NCBI RefSeq assembly: GCF_016458305.1
Contig: NZ_JAEMHL010000001.1
Coordinates: 310,001 to 374,000 of the forward strand
Length of the DNA stretch: 64,000 nucleotides
Origin: Geomonas anaerohicana
GTDB taxonomy: Bacteria > Desulfobacterota > Desulfuromonadia > Geobacterales > Geobacteraceae
Reading direction: 5' to 3'
Under the pieces are notes generated by a model. That model was not told the DNA's origin. It did not search any database and saw only the letters and a program-made list of their open reading frames with translations. Below are positions 49,837 to 58,013 of this stretch, in pieces. Positions within the stretch are counted from its first letter, which is position 1; the number at the start of each line of letters is the position of its first letter. Both the position numbers and the translations under genes were made by a program.

Positions 49837-52260
49837 TCAGACCCGGAACCACTCCACCATCCCTTTCAGTTCTGAGGCCAGGCTGGAAAGCCCGGCTGAC
49901 GATTCGCGGATCCCGCTGCATGCCACGCGCAGTTCCCGGGTGAGCCCGGCGATCTCGCCCACGTTCTGGCCGACCTCACTGCTGGTCGCCGACTGCTCCT
50001 CGGTCGCGACCGCGATGCGCCGAACCATCTCGTGCACCTGTTCCACGTAGGTGGCCATCCGGTCTATGGCCTCCTCGGTGCCCTGGACCCGGTTCATGAT
50101 GGTGCCGACCGAGGTGCGTTCCTCGCTCATCTTGCGTACCGAACGGTTGACGCTGTCCTGCATCGCCTTTACGGTGTGGTCGATCTCGGCGGTGGCCGCC
50201 GCGGTGCGCTCGGCAAGTTCCCTGACGTTGTCGGCCACCACCGCAAAGCCCCTGCCTTGCTCTCCGGCACGTGCCGCCTCGATGGCGGCGTTGAGCGCGA
50301 GGAGGTTGGTCTGGTCGGCGATGTCCCGGATCAGGACCCCGATCTCGCAGATCTGCGCCGACTGCCCGCTCAACTGTTCCACCATTCCCGCGGTTTCCGA
50401 AAAGGTCTGCGCAAAGCGCTGCAACTGCTCGGTGGTCTGCTGCATCGCCTGTTTCCCGGCGAGCGCGATCTCCATCATCGTGTCGGCGGCGCCGGCGGTG
50501 CTCGAGGCATTCTGGGCCATGTCGACGGTGGTGGCGGTCATCTGTGACATCGAGAGCGCCGATTCCTCGACCCGGCGCGCCTGGCGTGCGGCCCCGTCTT
50601 CGAGGACGCCGGCCGTGGCGGCCATCTGTTCTGAGCTGCTGGCGAGGGTGGAGGTGGCGTCACCGATCTTCCCCACCACGCTCCTGAGACTGGTCAGCAT
50701 GCGCGCCATGGCCAGCTGAACCCGCCCTATCTCGTCCTTGCCGCCTGCGGCGATGCTGACCGCAAGGTTGCCTTCCGCCGCCTGTTCCGCCAGGGCGGTC
50801 AGCTGCTGGATGGGACGGGAGACGCTCCGGAAGATCCACATGCCCACGAGGTTCCCCAACAGCCCGGTACAGACGGCGATGACCAGGATCAGGGACATGC
50901 TGAAGCGAATGGTCCGGTTCACGGTCCCGATCGCCTGTTCCTGCCCCTCCTGTGCGGTGGAGACGGTTTTTTTCCCTTTCTCGGCCTGCTTGGCCACCAC
51001 CTCCCGCAACCGGGCCGAGTCCCGTTGCGCCTTCTCCTGGAGCTGCATCTTCTGATGCAGCTTGACCAGGATGCCGTTCTGCGCGAACACGGTATCGCGG
51101 ATGCCGGCCAGGGAAGCGGCCACGCCACCCAGGATGCGCAGCTCGCCTTGCGCCCCGGCTGCCTTAAGCTGTGCGGCTACCGATTGTTGGACCTGCCCCA
51201 GGCGCGCGTAGCGCCGATCGAATTCAGCGGCAACCGCGTCGAGCTCGGCGGGGGTGACGGCGAAAAAGAGACGGCCAGACAGCCCTTCGAGCGACTTGCC
51301 CAGGGAGACCAGTTCCGTGTTGATGGAGAGGACGTCGACCGCGGCGTTGGCACGCGACAGGTAGCCCGGAAGCTTGCCCGATATCTTGCCCACCTGCAAT
51401 TGTGCCTTGTCCACCTCGTCCTCAATCTCGTCATCCACCTCGCTCAGCGCGTCTAGCGCCTCCTTGAGTTGTGCTTCTCCCCGGCGCGGGTCACCTCCTT
51501 CGGCAAGGGTCTTGGTGAGCAGCTCCGCCTTGGCGGTGAACACGGCGAACTGGCCGCCGATCCGCTTGTTGTGCCGGATGTTGCTGTTTTGCTGCACCTT
51601 TTTCAGTGTGCTCGCGTACTGGTTGACGATCTGCTTCTTCTCCGGGGCCCGCTGCATGTCGTAGAGGAGGAACCTCAGCTCCTTCAGGGACACCTTGAGC
51701 GTTTCGATACTGGCGATGTTCTTGGACGTTTTGTCGGCCTCGTCGTTGGCGGCGGCATAGGCGGACGAGCTGGAGCGCTGCAGCACCCTCACCTTCCCTT
51801 CCAGGTCCTGGAGCCGTGCGCTCGCCTCCTGCCCTTTTTGCAGGATCAGCGTGTGCGCCTGGGCCGATTCCCGCTCCGAAGCCAGCCGTGCGGACATGGT
51901 GGCATACAGTTCCTGGGCGATGCTGCCGAATTCCGCAGACGCTTCCAGCTTCTCGCCGGAAACCGACTCCAGTTTCTCCTGGGCGCCGCGTACCTCGGCC
52001 AGCGATTTTTCCGCCTCTTTCCTGGCCGCGGCGAGGTCCGCCTCGTTGTGGGCGGCGGCCACCTTGACCAGGTCCGCCGTGGCCCCCTGCAGGGCGCGCT
52101 GGAATTCCATCGTGCGCAGCTGGAAGGGGGTGCTTTTCTCGGTGAGGTACGAGAGTTTGCCCCTGATGGAGCTCATGCTGAGAAAGCTCGCGACTGAGAC
52201 TGCGGCGACAGCCAGCAGCACGATGGCGGCGTTCAGGATCAACTTCGACTTGATGGTCAT
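49837..52260 (-). CDS. Large methyl-accepting chemotaxis protein
   Basis: An 807-residue chemoreceptor. Helix 1 is at residues 7-27 and helix 2 at about 440-467. The intervening ~410-residue periplasmic part is predicted helical and Lys/Glu/Ala-rich, far larger than the usual 150. A HAMP domain and a signalling domain with tip [25 protein letters not shown] follow. It ends ELKGMVEWFRV without a CheR tether. GGAGGAAG lies about eight bases before ATG. A sigma-28-like element is found upstream (52331-52357). The long sensor may be an extended helical bundle; its ligand is unknown. Confidence 0.91.
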   Translation of the reverse strand: MTIKSKLILNAAIVLLAVAAVSVASFLSMSSIRGKLSYLTEKSTPFQLRTMEFQRALQGATADLVKVAAAHNEADLAAARKEAEKSLAEVRGAQEKLESVSGEKLEASAEFGSIAQELYATMSARLASERESAQAHTLILQKGQEASARLQDLEGKVRVLQRSSSSAYAAANDEADKTSKNIASIETLKVSLKELRFLLYDMQRAPEKKQIVNQYASTLKKVQQNSNIRHNKRIGGQFAVFTAKAELLTKTLAEGGDPRRGEAQLKEALDALSEVDDEIEDEVDKAQLQVGKISGKLPGYLSRANAAVDVLSINTELVSLGKSLEGLSGRLFFAVTPAELDAVAAEFDRRYARLGQVQQSVAAQLKAAGAQGELRILGGVAASLAGIRDTVFAQNGILVKLHQKMQLQEKAQRDSARLREVVAKQAEKGKKTVSTAQEGQEQAIGTVNRTIRFSMSLILVIAVCTGLLGNLVGMWIFRSVSRPIQQLTALAEQAAEGNLAVSIAAGGKDEIGRVQLAMARMLTSLRSVVGKIGDATSTLASSSEQMAATAGVLEDGAARQARRVEESALSMSQMTATTVDMAQNASSTAGAADTMMEIALAGKQAMQQTTEQLQRFAQTFSETAGMVEQLSGQSAQICEIGVLIRDIADQTNLLALNAAIEAARAGEQGRGFAVVADNVRELAERTAAATAEIDHTVKAMQDSVNRSVRKMSEERTSVGTIMNRVQGTEEAIDRMATYVEQVHEMVRRIAVATEEQSATSSEVGQNVGEIAGLTRELRVACSGIRESSAGLSSLASELKGMVEWFRV

Positions 52261-52330
52261 GGCAAGGCTTCCTCCGCGGGTGACAATCTCTCGCCTGTTG
52301 CGGCCATTATTGTCCCGTAGTTAATACGGC

Positions 52331-52357
52331 TTTTCGGCGGGAGCGCAGGATTTCTTA
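52331..52357 (-). promoter_or_regulatory. Possible sigma-28 promoter of the large chemoreceptor gene
   Basis: Minus strand: TAAGAAAT (52357-52350), 11-bp spacer, GCCGAAAA (52338-52331). The -10 is seven of eight to GCCGATAA; the -35 is weak. Confidence 0.45.
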
Positions 52358-52441
52358 AGAAAGGATCATCGATAAGTTCATGAGGAATATATGGCGGGGG
52401 CGGTGCGAAATCTCCCGAGAGGAGGCGGGCGGAGCAGGCAG

Positions 52442-55180
52442 TCAGCCGGTGGTGCCCAGTCCGGCGGCGATGGCGTTCACCGTTTCCAGGAGCCGGAACA
52501 ACAGCCCGCCCGACATGGCGCTGTCCTTGCGCACCGCGTCCTGGCGCCACTGGCGCAAGAGGGCGATCTGGCGCTCGTGCAGCACCTTGAGGGCATCTTC
52601 GCGCCGGGCCAGCGAGCTGTGCACCGCGGCGCGCCGTTCTGCCAGCGATCCGCCGTAGATCTCCTCGAGCATCCTCACCGTGCGCTGGTACTCCACGGCG
52701 ATGGCGTTGAAGATCGGCTGCCGGATGGCCGGATCGTGCACCAGGTCGGCGTAGTTGTTCATGATGGCGAGGTTGGCGCTGGCGACGCTGGTGGCGGCGT
52801 TGCTCACGATGTAGTGCAGTACCGTCCAGCTCTGGCAGTTGCGCACCACTTCGCCGAAAAGGTCCGGTTCCTGGGTCATGAGCTCTTCCAGCGCAAAGCC
52901 GATGCCGTACCAGCCGGAGAGGAAGTAGCGGGCCTGGCTCCAGCTGAAGACCCAGGGGATGGCGCGCAGGTCGGAGAGGGTTGCCTGGGCGGTGCGGCGC
53001 GCCGGACGGGAACCGATGCTGCTCGATTCGATGACGTCGATGGGGGTGGCCTCGCGGAAGAAGGTGACGAAACCGTCGCTGTTGAGCAGCTGCTGGTAGG
53101 CGAGGCGGCTGCGCCGGGCAAGGCGGTCCATGACCGGCTCCAGCGGGTGTCCCGGCCCCGGACCGCCGCGCTGCGGAATGCTGACGCCGGCGGTGCCGGC
53201 GAGGAGCAGTTCCAGGTGGTAGGCCGCGTTGAGCGGGTTGGAGTACTTCTGGGAGATCACCTCCCCCTGCTCGGTGAGGCGCAGGTCGCCGGCAGCCGAT
53301 CCCTCGGGGAGACCGCGCAGGAAGCGGCTGGTGGGGCCGGCCCCGCGGCTGATGGTGCCCCCCCTGCCGTGGAAGAAGCGCAGCCGCACCCCCTGGCGTC
53401 GGGCGGCCGCCAGCATGGCCTCCTGGGCGCGGTACAGTCCCCACAGGCTCGCCAGGATGCCGCCGTCCTTGTTGCTGTCGCTGTAGCCGACCATGACCTG
53501 CTGCACCGGCCGCCCGCCGCCAAGTTGCACCAGGGTGCGCCGGGTCATGGGATGTTCCAGGAACTGTTCCAGGATGGTGGCGCTCCCTTCCAGGTCCTTG
53601 ATGGTCTCGAAGAGGGGGGCCACCGGGAGCAGGCAGGCCAGTCCCTCGCCGGTGCGCATCACGAGCCCGGCTTCCCGCGCCAGCAGGTAGACCACCAGCA
53701 GGTCCGAGAGGGAGCGGGTCATGCTGACGATGAGGGCGCCCAGCGACTGCGGGCCGTAATCACGGATCTGGGCCGCCAGGACCCGGTAGCAGCTGATCAC
53801 GCTTTCGGCTTCCTTGCCGGGCTTGGCGCCGGGGAGCAGGAAGGGGCGGGGCGAGGCGAGCTCGCGATCGAGGAAGGCGAGGCGTTCCGGCTCCTGCCAC
53901 TGGGAGAAGCCGCGTTCCGCCACGCCGGCCGCCGCCAGTAGCTGCTCCACCGCCTTGTCGTGGAAGGCGCTGTTCTGCCTGATGTCCAGCGAAGCCAGGT
54001 GGAAGCCGAACACCTCCACGCTGCGCAGCACAGGGACCACATCGGCTAAGGCCAGCCGCGTGGCGCCGGTGGCTGCCAGGGTGTCCCGGAGCAGCCGCAG
54101 GTCGTCCTCGAGCTCCTGCGAACGGCAGTAACGGGAGCCGGAGTCGCCGCAAAGCGTCTCCTCCCCCCCCGAGACATCGACCGGGAGTTTCGCCTTCATC
54201 AGGTTGACCAGTTGGCGCCAGGGCTCCTCGGGGTTGCGCTTGAGCGCCTCGACGCCCAGGGCTCCGGTCGGCGCGGCCAGCGTCTCCAGGCGACGTTTCA
54301 GCTCGGGGGGAGGGGGGAGCAGCAGCCGTGAGATGCTGAGCCGGCTGCCCAGGGTGGTGAGCTGCCCGTGGATCAGCATGAGCGCGTTCAGCCTCAGTTC
54401 TGTGAGGGTGGCCTGGGTGACCTCGGCCGTCACCAACGGGTGGCCGTCGCGGTCTCCACCCACCCAGGTGCTGAAGGAGACCCGGGGCAGGCGGTCGGTG
54501 AGCGGAGACAGGGGCCTCGTCAGTCCCGCCTCGCGCCAGGCGCGGCAGATCCTCTTGTCCAGGATCGGGATCACCTGGGGAAAGATCTCGCGCAGGTGGT
54601 AGATGATGGCGGCCAGCTCGTTCAGGACCTGCGGCTTCTCCAGGTGGATCTCACCGGTGCGCCAGAGGCGCTCCAGCATGGTCACGATCTCTTCGCGGAT
54701 GTCGTCACGCTCCAGGGGAGTCCAGACCGTGTTCTCGCGCTTGACCAGCAAGAGGTAGAGTTCGCGCAGGTGTCTCAGTACCGAGGCCCGCTTCGCCTCG
54801 GTCGGGTGGGCCGTGAGTACCGGTTCCACCCTGATCTGGCCCAGGAGTTCCGCGATCTGGTCCTGCGGCACGCCGCTGCGGTTCAGCTTCTCCAGGACGC
54901 GTCCCCAAAGCCCCGGCTCGGCCACGAGCCCCTGGCTGGTCTCCACTGCACGGCGCGTCTGCACGGCGAAATTCTCTTCCGCCATGCTGAGCAGCTGGAA
55001 GGCGATGGACCAGGCCCGGACGAACTTGCAATCCTCCGAGGGCGCCATCGACCCGGTCTTGGGGAGGCAGGCCGCAAGCTGCGACTCGCCCAGCCCGTTG
55101 AACATCTCGGCCAGGCAGTCCATCAGGTAGTCGAGGTCGCGCTGCAGTTTGTCGGGTATGGGCAGGGCGGTATCGGGCAC
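52442..55180 (-). CDS. ppc: Phosphoenolpyruvate carboxylase
   Basis: Carboxylates PEP with bicarbonate to oxaloacetate to refill the TCA cycle. The 912-residue protein matches the bacterial type. It has the catalytic His motif LTAHPTEAKRASVL, FGFHLASLDIRQNS, GYSDSNKDGGILAS and the loop FFHGRGGTISRGAGP. The tail GLGTTG gives the expected C-terminal Gly at the active site. Translation starts at GTG (55178-55180), with AAGGAGG seven bases upstream; no ATG fits better. It is monocistronic, and no regulator adjoins it. Confidence 0.95.
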   Translation of the reverse strand: MPDTALPIPDKLQRDLDYLMDCLAEMFNGLGESQLAACLPKTGSMAPSEDCKFVRAWSIAFQLLSMAEENFAVQTRRAVETSQGLVAEPGLWGRVLEKLNRSGVPQDQIAELLGQIRVEPVLTAHPTEAKRASVLRHLRELYLLLVKRENTVWTPLERDDIREEIVTMLERLWRTGEIHLEKPQVLNELAAIIYHLREIFPQVIPILDKRICRAWREAGLTRPLSPLTDRLPRVSFSTWVGGDRDGHPLVTAEVTQATLTELRLNALMLIHGQLTTLGSRLSISRLLLPPPPELKRRLETLAAPTGALGVEALKRNPEEPWRQLVNLMKAKLPVDVSGGEETLCGDSGSRYCRSQELEDDLRLLRDTLAATGATRLALADVVPVLRSVEVFGFHLASLDIRQNSAFHDKAVEQLLAAAGVAERGFSQWQEPERLAFLDRELASPRPFLLPGAKPGKEAESVISCYRVLAAQIRDYGPQSLGALIVSMTRSLSDLLVVYLLAREAGLVMRTGEGLACLLPVAPLFETIKDLEGSATILEQFLEHPMTRRTLVQLGGGRPVQQVMVGYSDSNKDGGILASLWGLYRAQEAMLAAARRQGVRLRFFHGRGGTISRGAGPTSRFLRGLPEGSAAGDLRLTEQGEVISQKYSNPLNAAYHLELLLAGTAGVSIPQRGGPGPGHPLEPVMDRLARRSRLAYQQLLNSDGFVTFFREATPIDVIESSSIGSRPARRTAQATLSDLRAIPWVFSWSQARYFLSGWYGIGFALEELMTQEPDLFGEVVRNCQSWTVLHYIVSNAATSVASANLAIMNNYADLVHDPAIRQPIFNAIAVEYQRTVRMLEEIYGGSLAERRAAVHSSLARREDALKVLHERQIALLRQWRQDAVRKDSAMSGGLLFRLLETVNAIAAGLGTTG

Positions 55181-55365
55181 GACGGTTCCTCCTTCATGCT
55201 TCGTTGTCGAGCTGTCCGGGATGGGGGGGAGCCGGGCCGGAGAAAACAGTTATGAATGATACCGTATCAATGGGGCACTGTGAATGGAGCGAGCGGATAG
55301 GGCGGCTTGTTCATGTGAAGACGCCTGTGCTAAACTCTTATTAAGAGAGGGGAAGGAGGCTCATT

Positions 55366-55515
55366 ATGAAAACGTTACTGCTGGTGCTCCTGATCATGAT
55401 AGCGCTGATCCTGACCATCTGGCTCCTGGTAATCCCCGCTGAAGTGCTGGTCGGTTCCTTCAAGGCTCTCCGCCACGGCGAATGGCGTGGTTGGAGGCGG
55501 CCGAAACCGCATTAG
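55366..55515 (+). CDS. Small single-helix membrane protein (49 residues)
   Basis: A short gene with an ideal AAGGAGG (55353-55359) six bases before ATG. The sequence MKTLLLVLLIMIALILTIWL is one membrane helix running to about residue 25. A short basic, Trp-rich tail (GEWRGWRRPKPH) follows, presumably on the cytoplasmic side by the positive-inside rule. A strong terminator lies 44 bases after the stop, giving a complete small transcription unit. I do not recognise the family. Tiny membrane proteins of this type often modulate larger membrane complexes, but no partner is indicated. Confidence 0.72.
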   Translation: MKTLLLVLLIMIALILTIWLLVIPAEVLVGSFKALRHGEWRGWRRPKPH

Positions 55516-55553
55516 CTGGTGGGCGGTTGTGGTCGGCGCAGGTATGTGACACG

Positions 55554-55590
55554 AAAAAGGCCCTTGGCTTGCGCCAAGGGCCTTCGTTTT
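55554..55590. terminator. Bidirectional terminator
   Basis: Stem GGCCCTTGGC (55559-55568) / GCCAAGGGCC (55573-55582), loop TTGC, preceded by AAAAA and followed by TTCGTTTTT. Serves the small membrane protein gene and the convergent lipoprotein gene. Confidence 0.92.
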
Positions 55591-55620
55591 TGTTCCGAAT
55601 CTGGGTGATGCCGTTGGAGG

Positions 55621-56040
55621 CTAGGGTACGCTGCTGAAGTCGTTGCGGTGGAAATCTTCGGTCGTGCCGTAGGAGTAGAAGAAATCAACCCTTTTCACGC
55701 TGTCCGGCCGGGCCACCGGGATCTCGATGCTGAAAGGTTCGCTCCCCGTGAAGCGCCCGTCGAAGTTCTTGGTCCCTTTGCCGATCTCCTTGCCGCTTTC
55801 ATCCTTGAGCTTTGCCGTCAACTGCAGGGAGGTGTAGGGAAGATCCGGCCGCACGTTCTTGAGGGTGCCGTCGATGCGTACCCCCTTGTCCGTGTTTTCA
55901 GCTTTCCAGGAGACGTCGACTTCGTGATTGCTGAAGTTATGGGCGCTGTAAGCGGGGTTGGAGTCCTGCTTTACGCGCGATACCGCACAGGCGCCGATGA
56001 GAGAAAGAATCGCGATCGCCAGCAAAAACCTCTTCACCAT
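55621..56040 (-). CDS. Small lipoprotein, unknown function
   Basis: A 139-residue envelope protein with a lipobox LIGAC (Cys18) after a hydrophobic signal. The mature part looks like a single beta-sandwich: VDVSWKAENTDKGVRIDGTLKNV and LQLTAKLKDESGKEIG recall FxLYD/immunoglobulin-like folds of other small lipoproteins. Nothing in it suggests an enzyme. It has its own ribosome-binding site (GGAGGTGAC) and runs into the bidirectional terminator at 55554-55590. Confidence 0.78.
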   Translation of the reverse strand: MVKRFLLAIAILSLIGACAVSRVKQDSNPAYSAHNFSNHEVDVSWKAENTDKGVRIDGTLKNVRPDLPYTSLQLTAKLKDESGKEIGKGTKNFDGRFTGSEPFSIEIPVARPDSVKRVDFFYSYGTTEDFHRNDFSSVP

Positions 56041-56182
56041 AAGTCACCTCCGCACTTTGATAGAAACCTACTGAGTGTAACCCTGATATCAACGCGTGCA
56101 ATGTGACTTTTTCCGCGGGTGCTTTCGAAATTTCCGACTGCTCAAGGTGGCAATGGGGTTGGCGTGAAGTTCGGGTACGGGC

Positions 56183-56217
56183 AAAAAACAGCGGGGCGTC
56201 AGGTGACGCCCCGCTGT
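56183..56217 (-). terminator. Strong terminator of the octaheme cytochrome gene
   Basis: Fourteen-bp perfect stem ACAGCGGGGCGTCA (56188-56201) / TGACGCCCCGCTGT (56204-56217). On the minus strand it is followed by a run of T. Confidence 0.93.
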
Positions 56218-56246
56218 CAGGGACTGCTTGCTTCTGTGCCGTGCCG

Positions 56247-57470
56247 CTACTTCTTGTGGCCGGACTCGCGGATCATCGCGGCGGCATCCGCCTTGATGTC
56301 TACCAGGTCCTTCTGCAGTTCGGCCAGGCCGTACCAGGTGACGTAGTCGGGGTTCATGTGGAACGCCCCCTGGAAGGCACGCATACGGTGCTCCAGGAAC
56401 ATCACGTAGAGGGTCTGCTCGATCGGGGTCCTGGTGTCGTAGAAGGTGAGCAGGTCCGGGTACGCCGGCTGCCCTTTCTGCGGCTTGATGACACCCTTGT
56501 CGTACAGGTCGGCGACGATGGTGATCGCCTCAGCCATCAGCTTGTCCGCCTCTTTGATCATCTGGTCGGCGTTGCCGAGCTGGGTCTTGGCGTAGGTCGC
56601 GCTGTGGCACTTGCTGCAGATGCCGACCATCTTGTCGCGGGAGGCCTGCCACTCTTCCTTGGTGAGGCGTGCCACCTTGCCGGCCTTGACCAGCTCGAGA
56701 CGGCCGGTCGGCTTCCCTGCCGGGTCGAGGACCCCGAGGCCCTTGAGGATGGTGACGCGGTAGCCCATCCACTCGGCGTCTTCTTCCGGCAGACGCAGGG
56801 CCAGGAAGCCCCAGGAGGTCATCACGTTGTGGTCGCCGTCGCCCATGTGGCAGGTCTGGCAGGTGGGGGCGCGGCCGGTGTCGCCTTCCATCTGGTAGAT
56901 GGAGCCGTGCTTGGAGTTGGACCACATCTCCCACTGCGGGTGATCGAAGCCCATGTGGCAGGTGCGGCAGGCTTCCGGCTTCTTCGCCTCGGCCTTGCTG
57001 AACTTGTGGCGGGTGTGGCAGGAGTTGCACGGGGAGCCGTACTGCCCGTCAGCGCGCGACTTCTCGTCGCGGATGCCGACCTTGTGGCAGCCGCCGCAAC
57101 CCTTCATCCCCTGGATGTAGGCGTGGGGCTGGATCTTGTTGGTCGGCATGGCGTCCATGGCCACCCAGGCGGCGGCGTGCTTGCCGGAGGCGTACTGGTC
57201 ATGCTGCTTGGTGTGGCACTCCTTGCAGGTCTTCTCGGTGGGCATGGTCACCTTGGCGACGTCTTTGGCGCTCTGGTGGGCGGTGCCGTGGCAGCTGGAG
57301 CAGTCGACACTGCCGCTTTTGCCCATTTCACCGGACAGGAAATCCTTCACGATGTTGGGCGTCACCTTCTCGTGACAGGTGATACAGTTGCTCTTCCCGG
57401 CGAAAGCCGCCCCGGCCAGCATCAGCACCAGCGCCAGCGCCCCTCCCAGTTTCTTCAAACCATGAATCAT
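56247..57470 (-). CDS. Octaheme c-type cytochrome of the hydroxylamine oxidoreductase family
   Basis: A periplasmic 407-residue protein with a signal peptide (about 1-24) and eight CxxCH motifs: CITCH, CSSCH, CKECH, CGGCH, CNSCH, CRTCH, CQTCH and CSKCH. Spacing and the C-terminal helical region (TLYVMFLEHRMRAFQGAFHM, NPDYVTWYGLAELQ) match HAO-type octaheme cytochromes. In anaerobes these usually work reductively on nitrite or hydroxylamine. Tyr is present in the DYVTWYG segment, but whether it forms the P460 cross-link of true HAO cannot be told. ATG 57470 has AGGAC/GGGGAGG upstream; the frame is open 13 codons further. An FNR/DNR-like operator lies in its promoter region. Confidence 0.88.
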   Translation of the reverse strand: MIHGLKKLGGALALVLMLAGAAFAGKSNCITCHEKVTPNIVKDFLSGEMGKSGSVDCSSCHGTAHQSAKDVAKVTMPTEKTCKECHTKQHDQYASGKHAAAWVAMDAMPTNKIQPHAYIQGMKGCGGCHKVGIRDEKSRADGQYGSPCNSCHTRHKFSKAEAKKPEACRTCHMGFDHPQWEMWSNSKHGSIYQMEGDTGRAPTCQTCHMGDGDHNVMTSWGFLALRLPEEDAEWMGYRVTILKGLGVLDPAGKPTGRLELVKAGKVARLTKEEWQASRDKMVGICSKCHSATYAKTQLGNADQMIKEADKLMAEAITIVADLYDKGVIKPQKGQPAYPDLLTFYDTRTPIEQTLYVMFLEHRMRAFQGAFHMNPDYVTWYGLAELQKDLVDIKADAAAMIRESGHKK

Positions 57471-57515
57471 GCAATGTCCTCCCCTTTGGTAAGTAAAAAA
57501 ACAGGGCACATGTAA

Positions 57516-57552
57516 ACCATATGCCCGGGAGGAATTCCTTGATGTAGGTCAA
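57516..57552 (-). promoter_or_regulatory. FNR/DNR-type operator and candidate promoter of the octaheme cytochrome gene
   Basis: The dyad TTGATGTAGGTCAA (57539-57552; TTGA-N6-TCAA) fits CRP/FNR-family activator sites. On the minus strand a possible -10 TATGGT (57521-57516) places the dyad near -38 to -41. It lies between the cytochrome gene and the divergent TSCPD gene and could serve either. Confidence 0.65.
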
Positions 57553-57628
57553 AAAACTGTAAACGGCACGTGCGGCTGCGGATATACTATCAGGCGTCGT
57601 TTACCCGCTTTTGAGAGAGGGGGCAGCT

Positions 57629-57952
57629 ATGAAGAAGAAGGCGCGTCCCGGTTCCGTTCCAAGCGTCACCTTCCAGAAAGAAACTCACTGCGGCAGGATC
57701 TACGTCACCGTCACCATGGACCCCAAGGGGAAACCGTTCGAGATCTTCGTCCGGTTCGGCAAGGCCGGTCATTGCGGGGCCGCCGTATTCGACGGCCTGA
57801 CCAGGATACTTTCCTACGGCCTTAGGTCGGGGCTCGACCCGCACGAGGCGGTCAAGGCCCTGGGCGGGATCGGGTGTAACTTCGGGAAGGACACCTGCAT
57901 GAATGCGGTTTCCGAGGCCCTGCGCGAGGTGCTCGAAGCTCCTACGACGTAA
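57629..57952 (+). CDS. Stand-alone TSCPD domain protein
   Basis: A 107-residue soluble protein consisting of one TSCPD domain, the module found at the C-terminus of B12-dependent ribonucleotide reductases. Visible features: CGRIYVTVTMDPKGKPFEIF, FGKAGHCGAAVFDGLTRIL, SYGLRSGLDPHEAVKALGGI and Cys in GIGCNFGKDTC. These give four conserved Cys/His-type positions that may bind metal or reduce disulphides. ATG 57629 has GAGAGGGGG upstream. No reductase gene is adjacent, so it may act in trans or have another role. It is divergent from the octaheme cytochrome and shares its operator region. Confidence 0.85.
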   Translation: MKKKARPGSVPSVTFQKETHCGRIYVTVTMDPKGKPFEIFVRFGKAGHCGAAVFDGLTRILSYGLRSGLDPHEAVKALGGIGCNFGKDTCMNAVSEALREVLEAPTT

Positions 57953-57983
57953 GGGGACTGGCTCCGCAGGTGCCTGTCCCCTT
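57951..57983. repeat. Dispersed palindrome, family A copy 8
   Basis: AAGGGGACTGGCTCC...GGTGCCTGTCCCCTT overlapping the TAA stop of the TSCPD gene; between it and the convergent trmO gene are only about 30 bases. Confidence 0.85.
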
Positions 57984-58013
57984 AAAGCAGTCTCCCCTTG
58001 AGACCGCCGCCGC

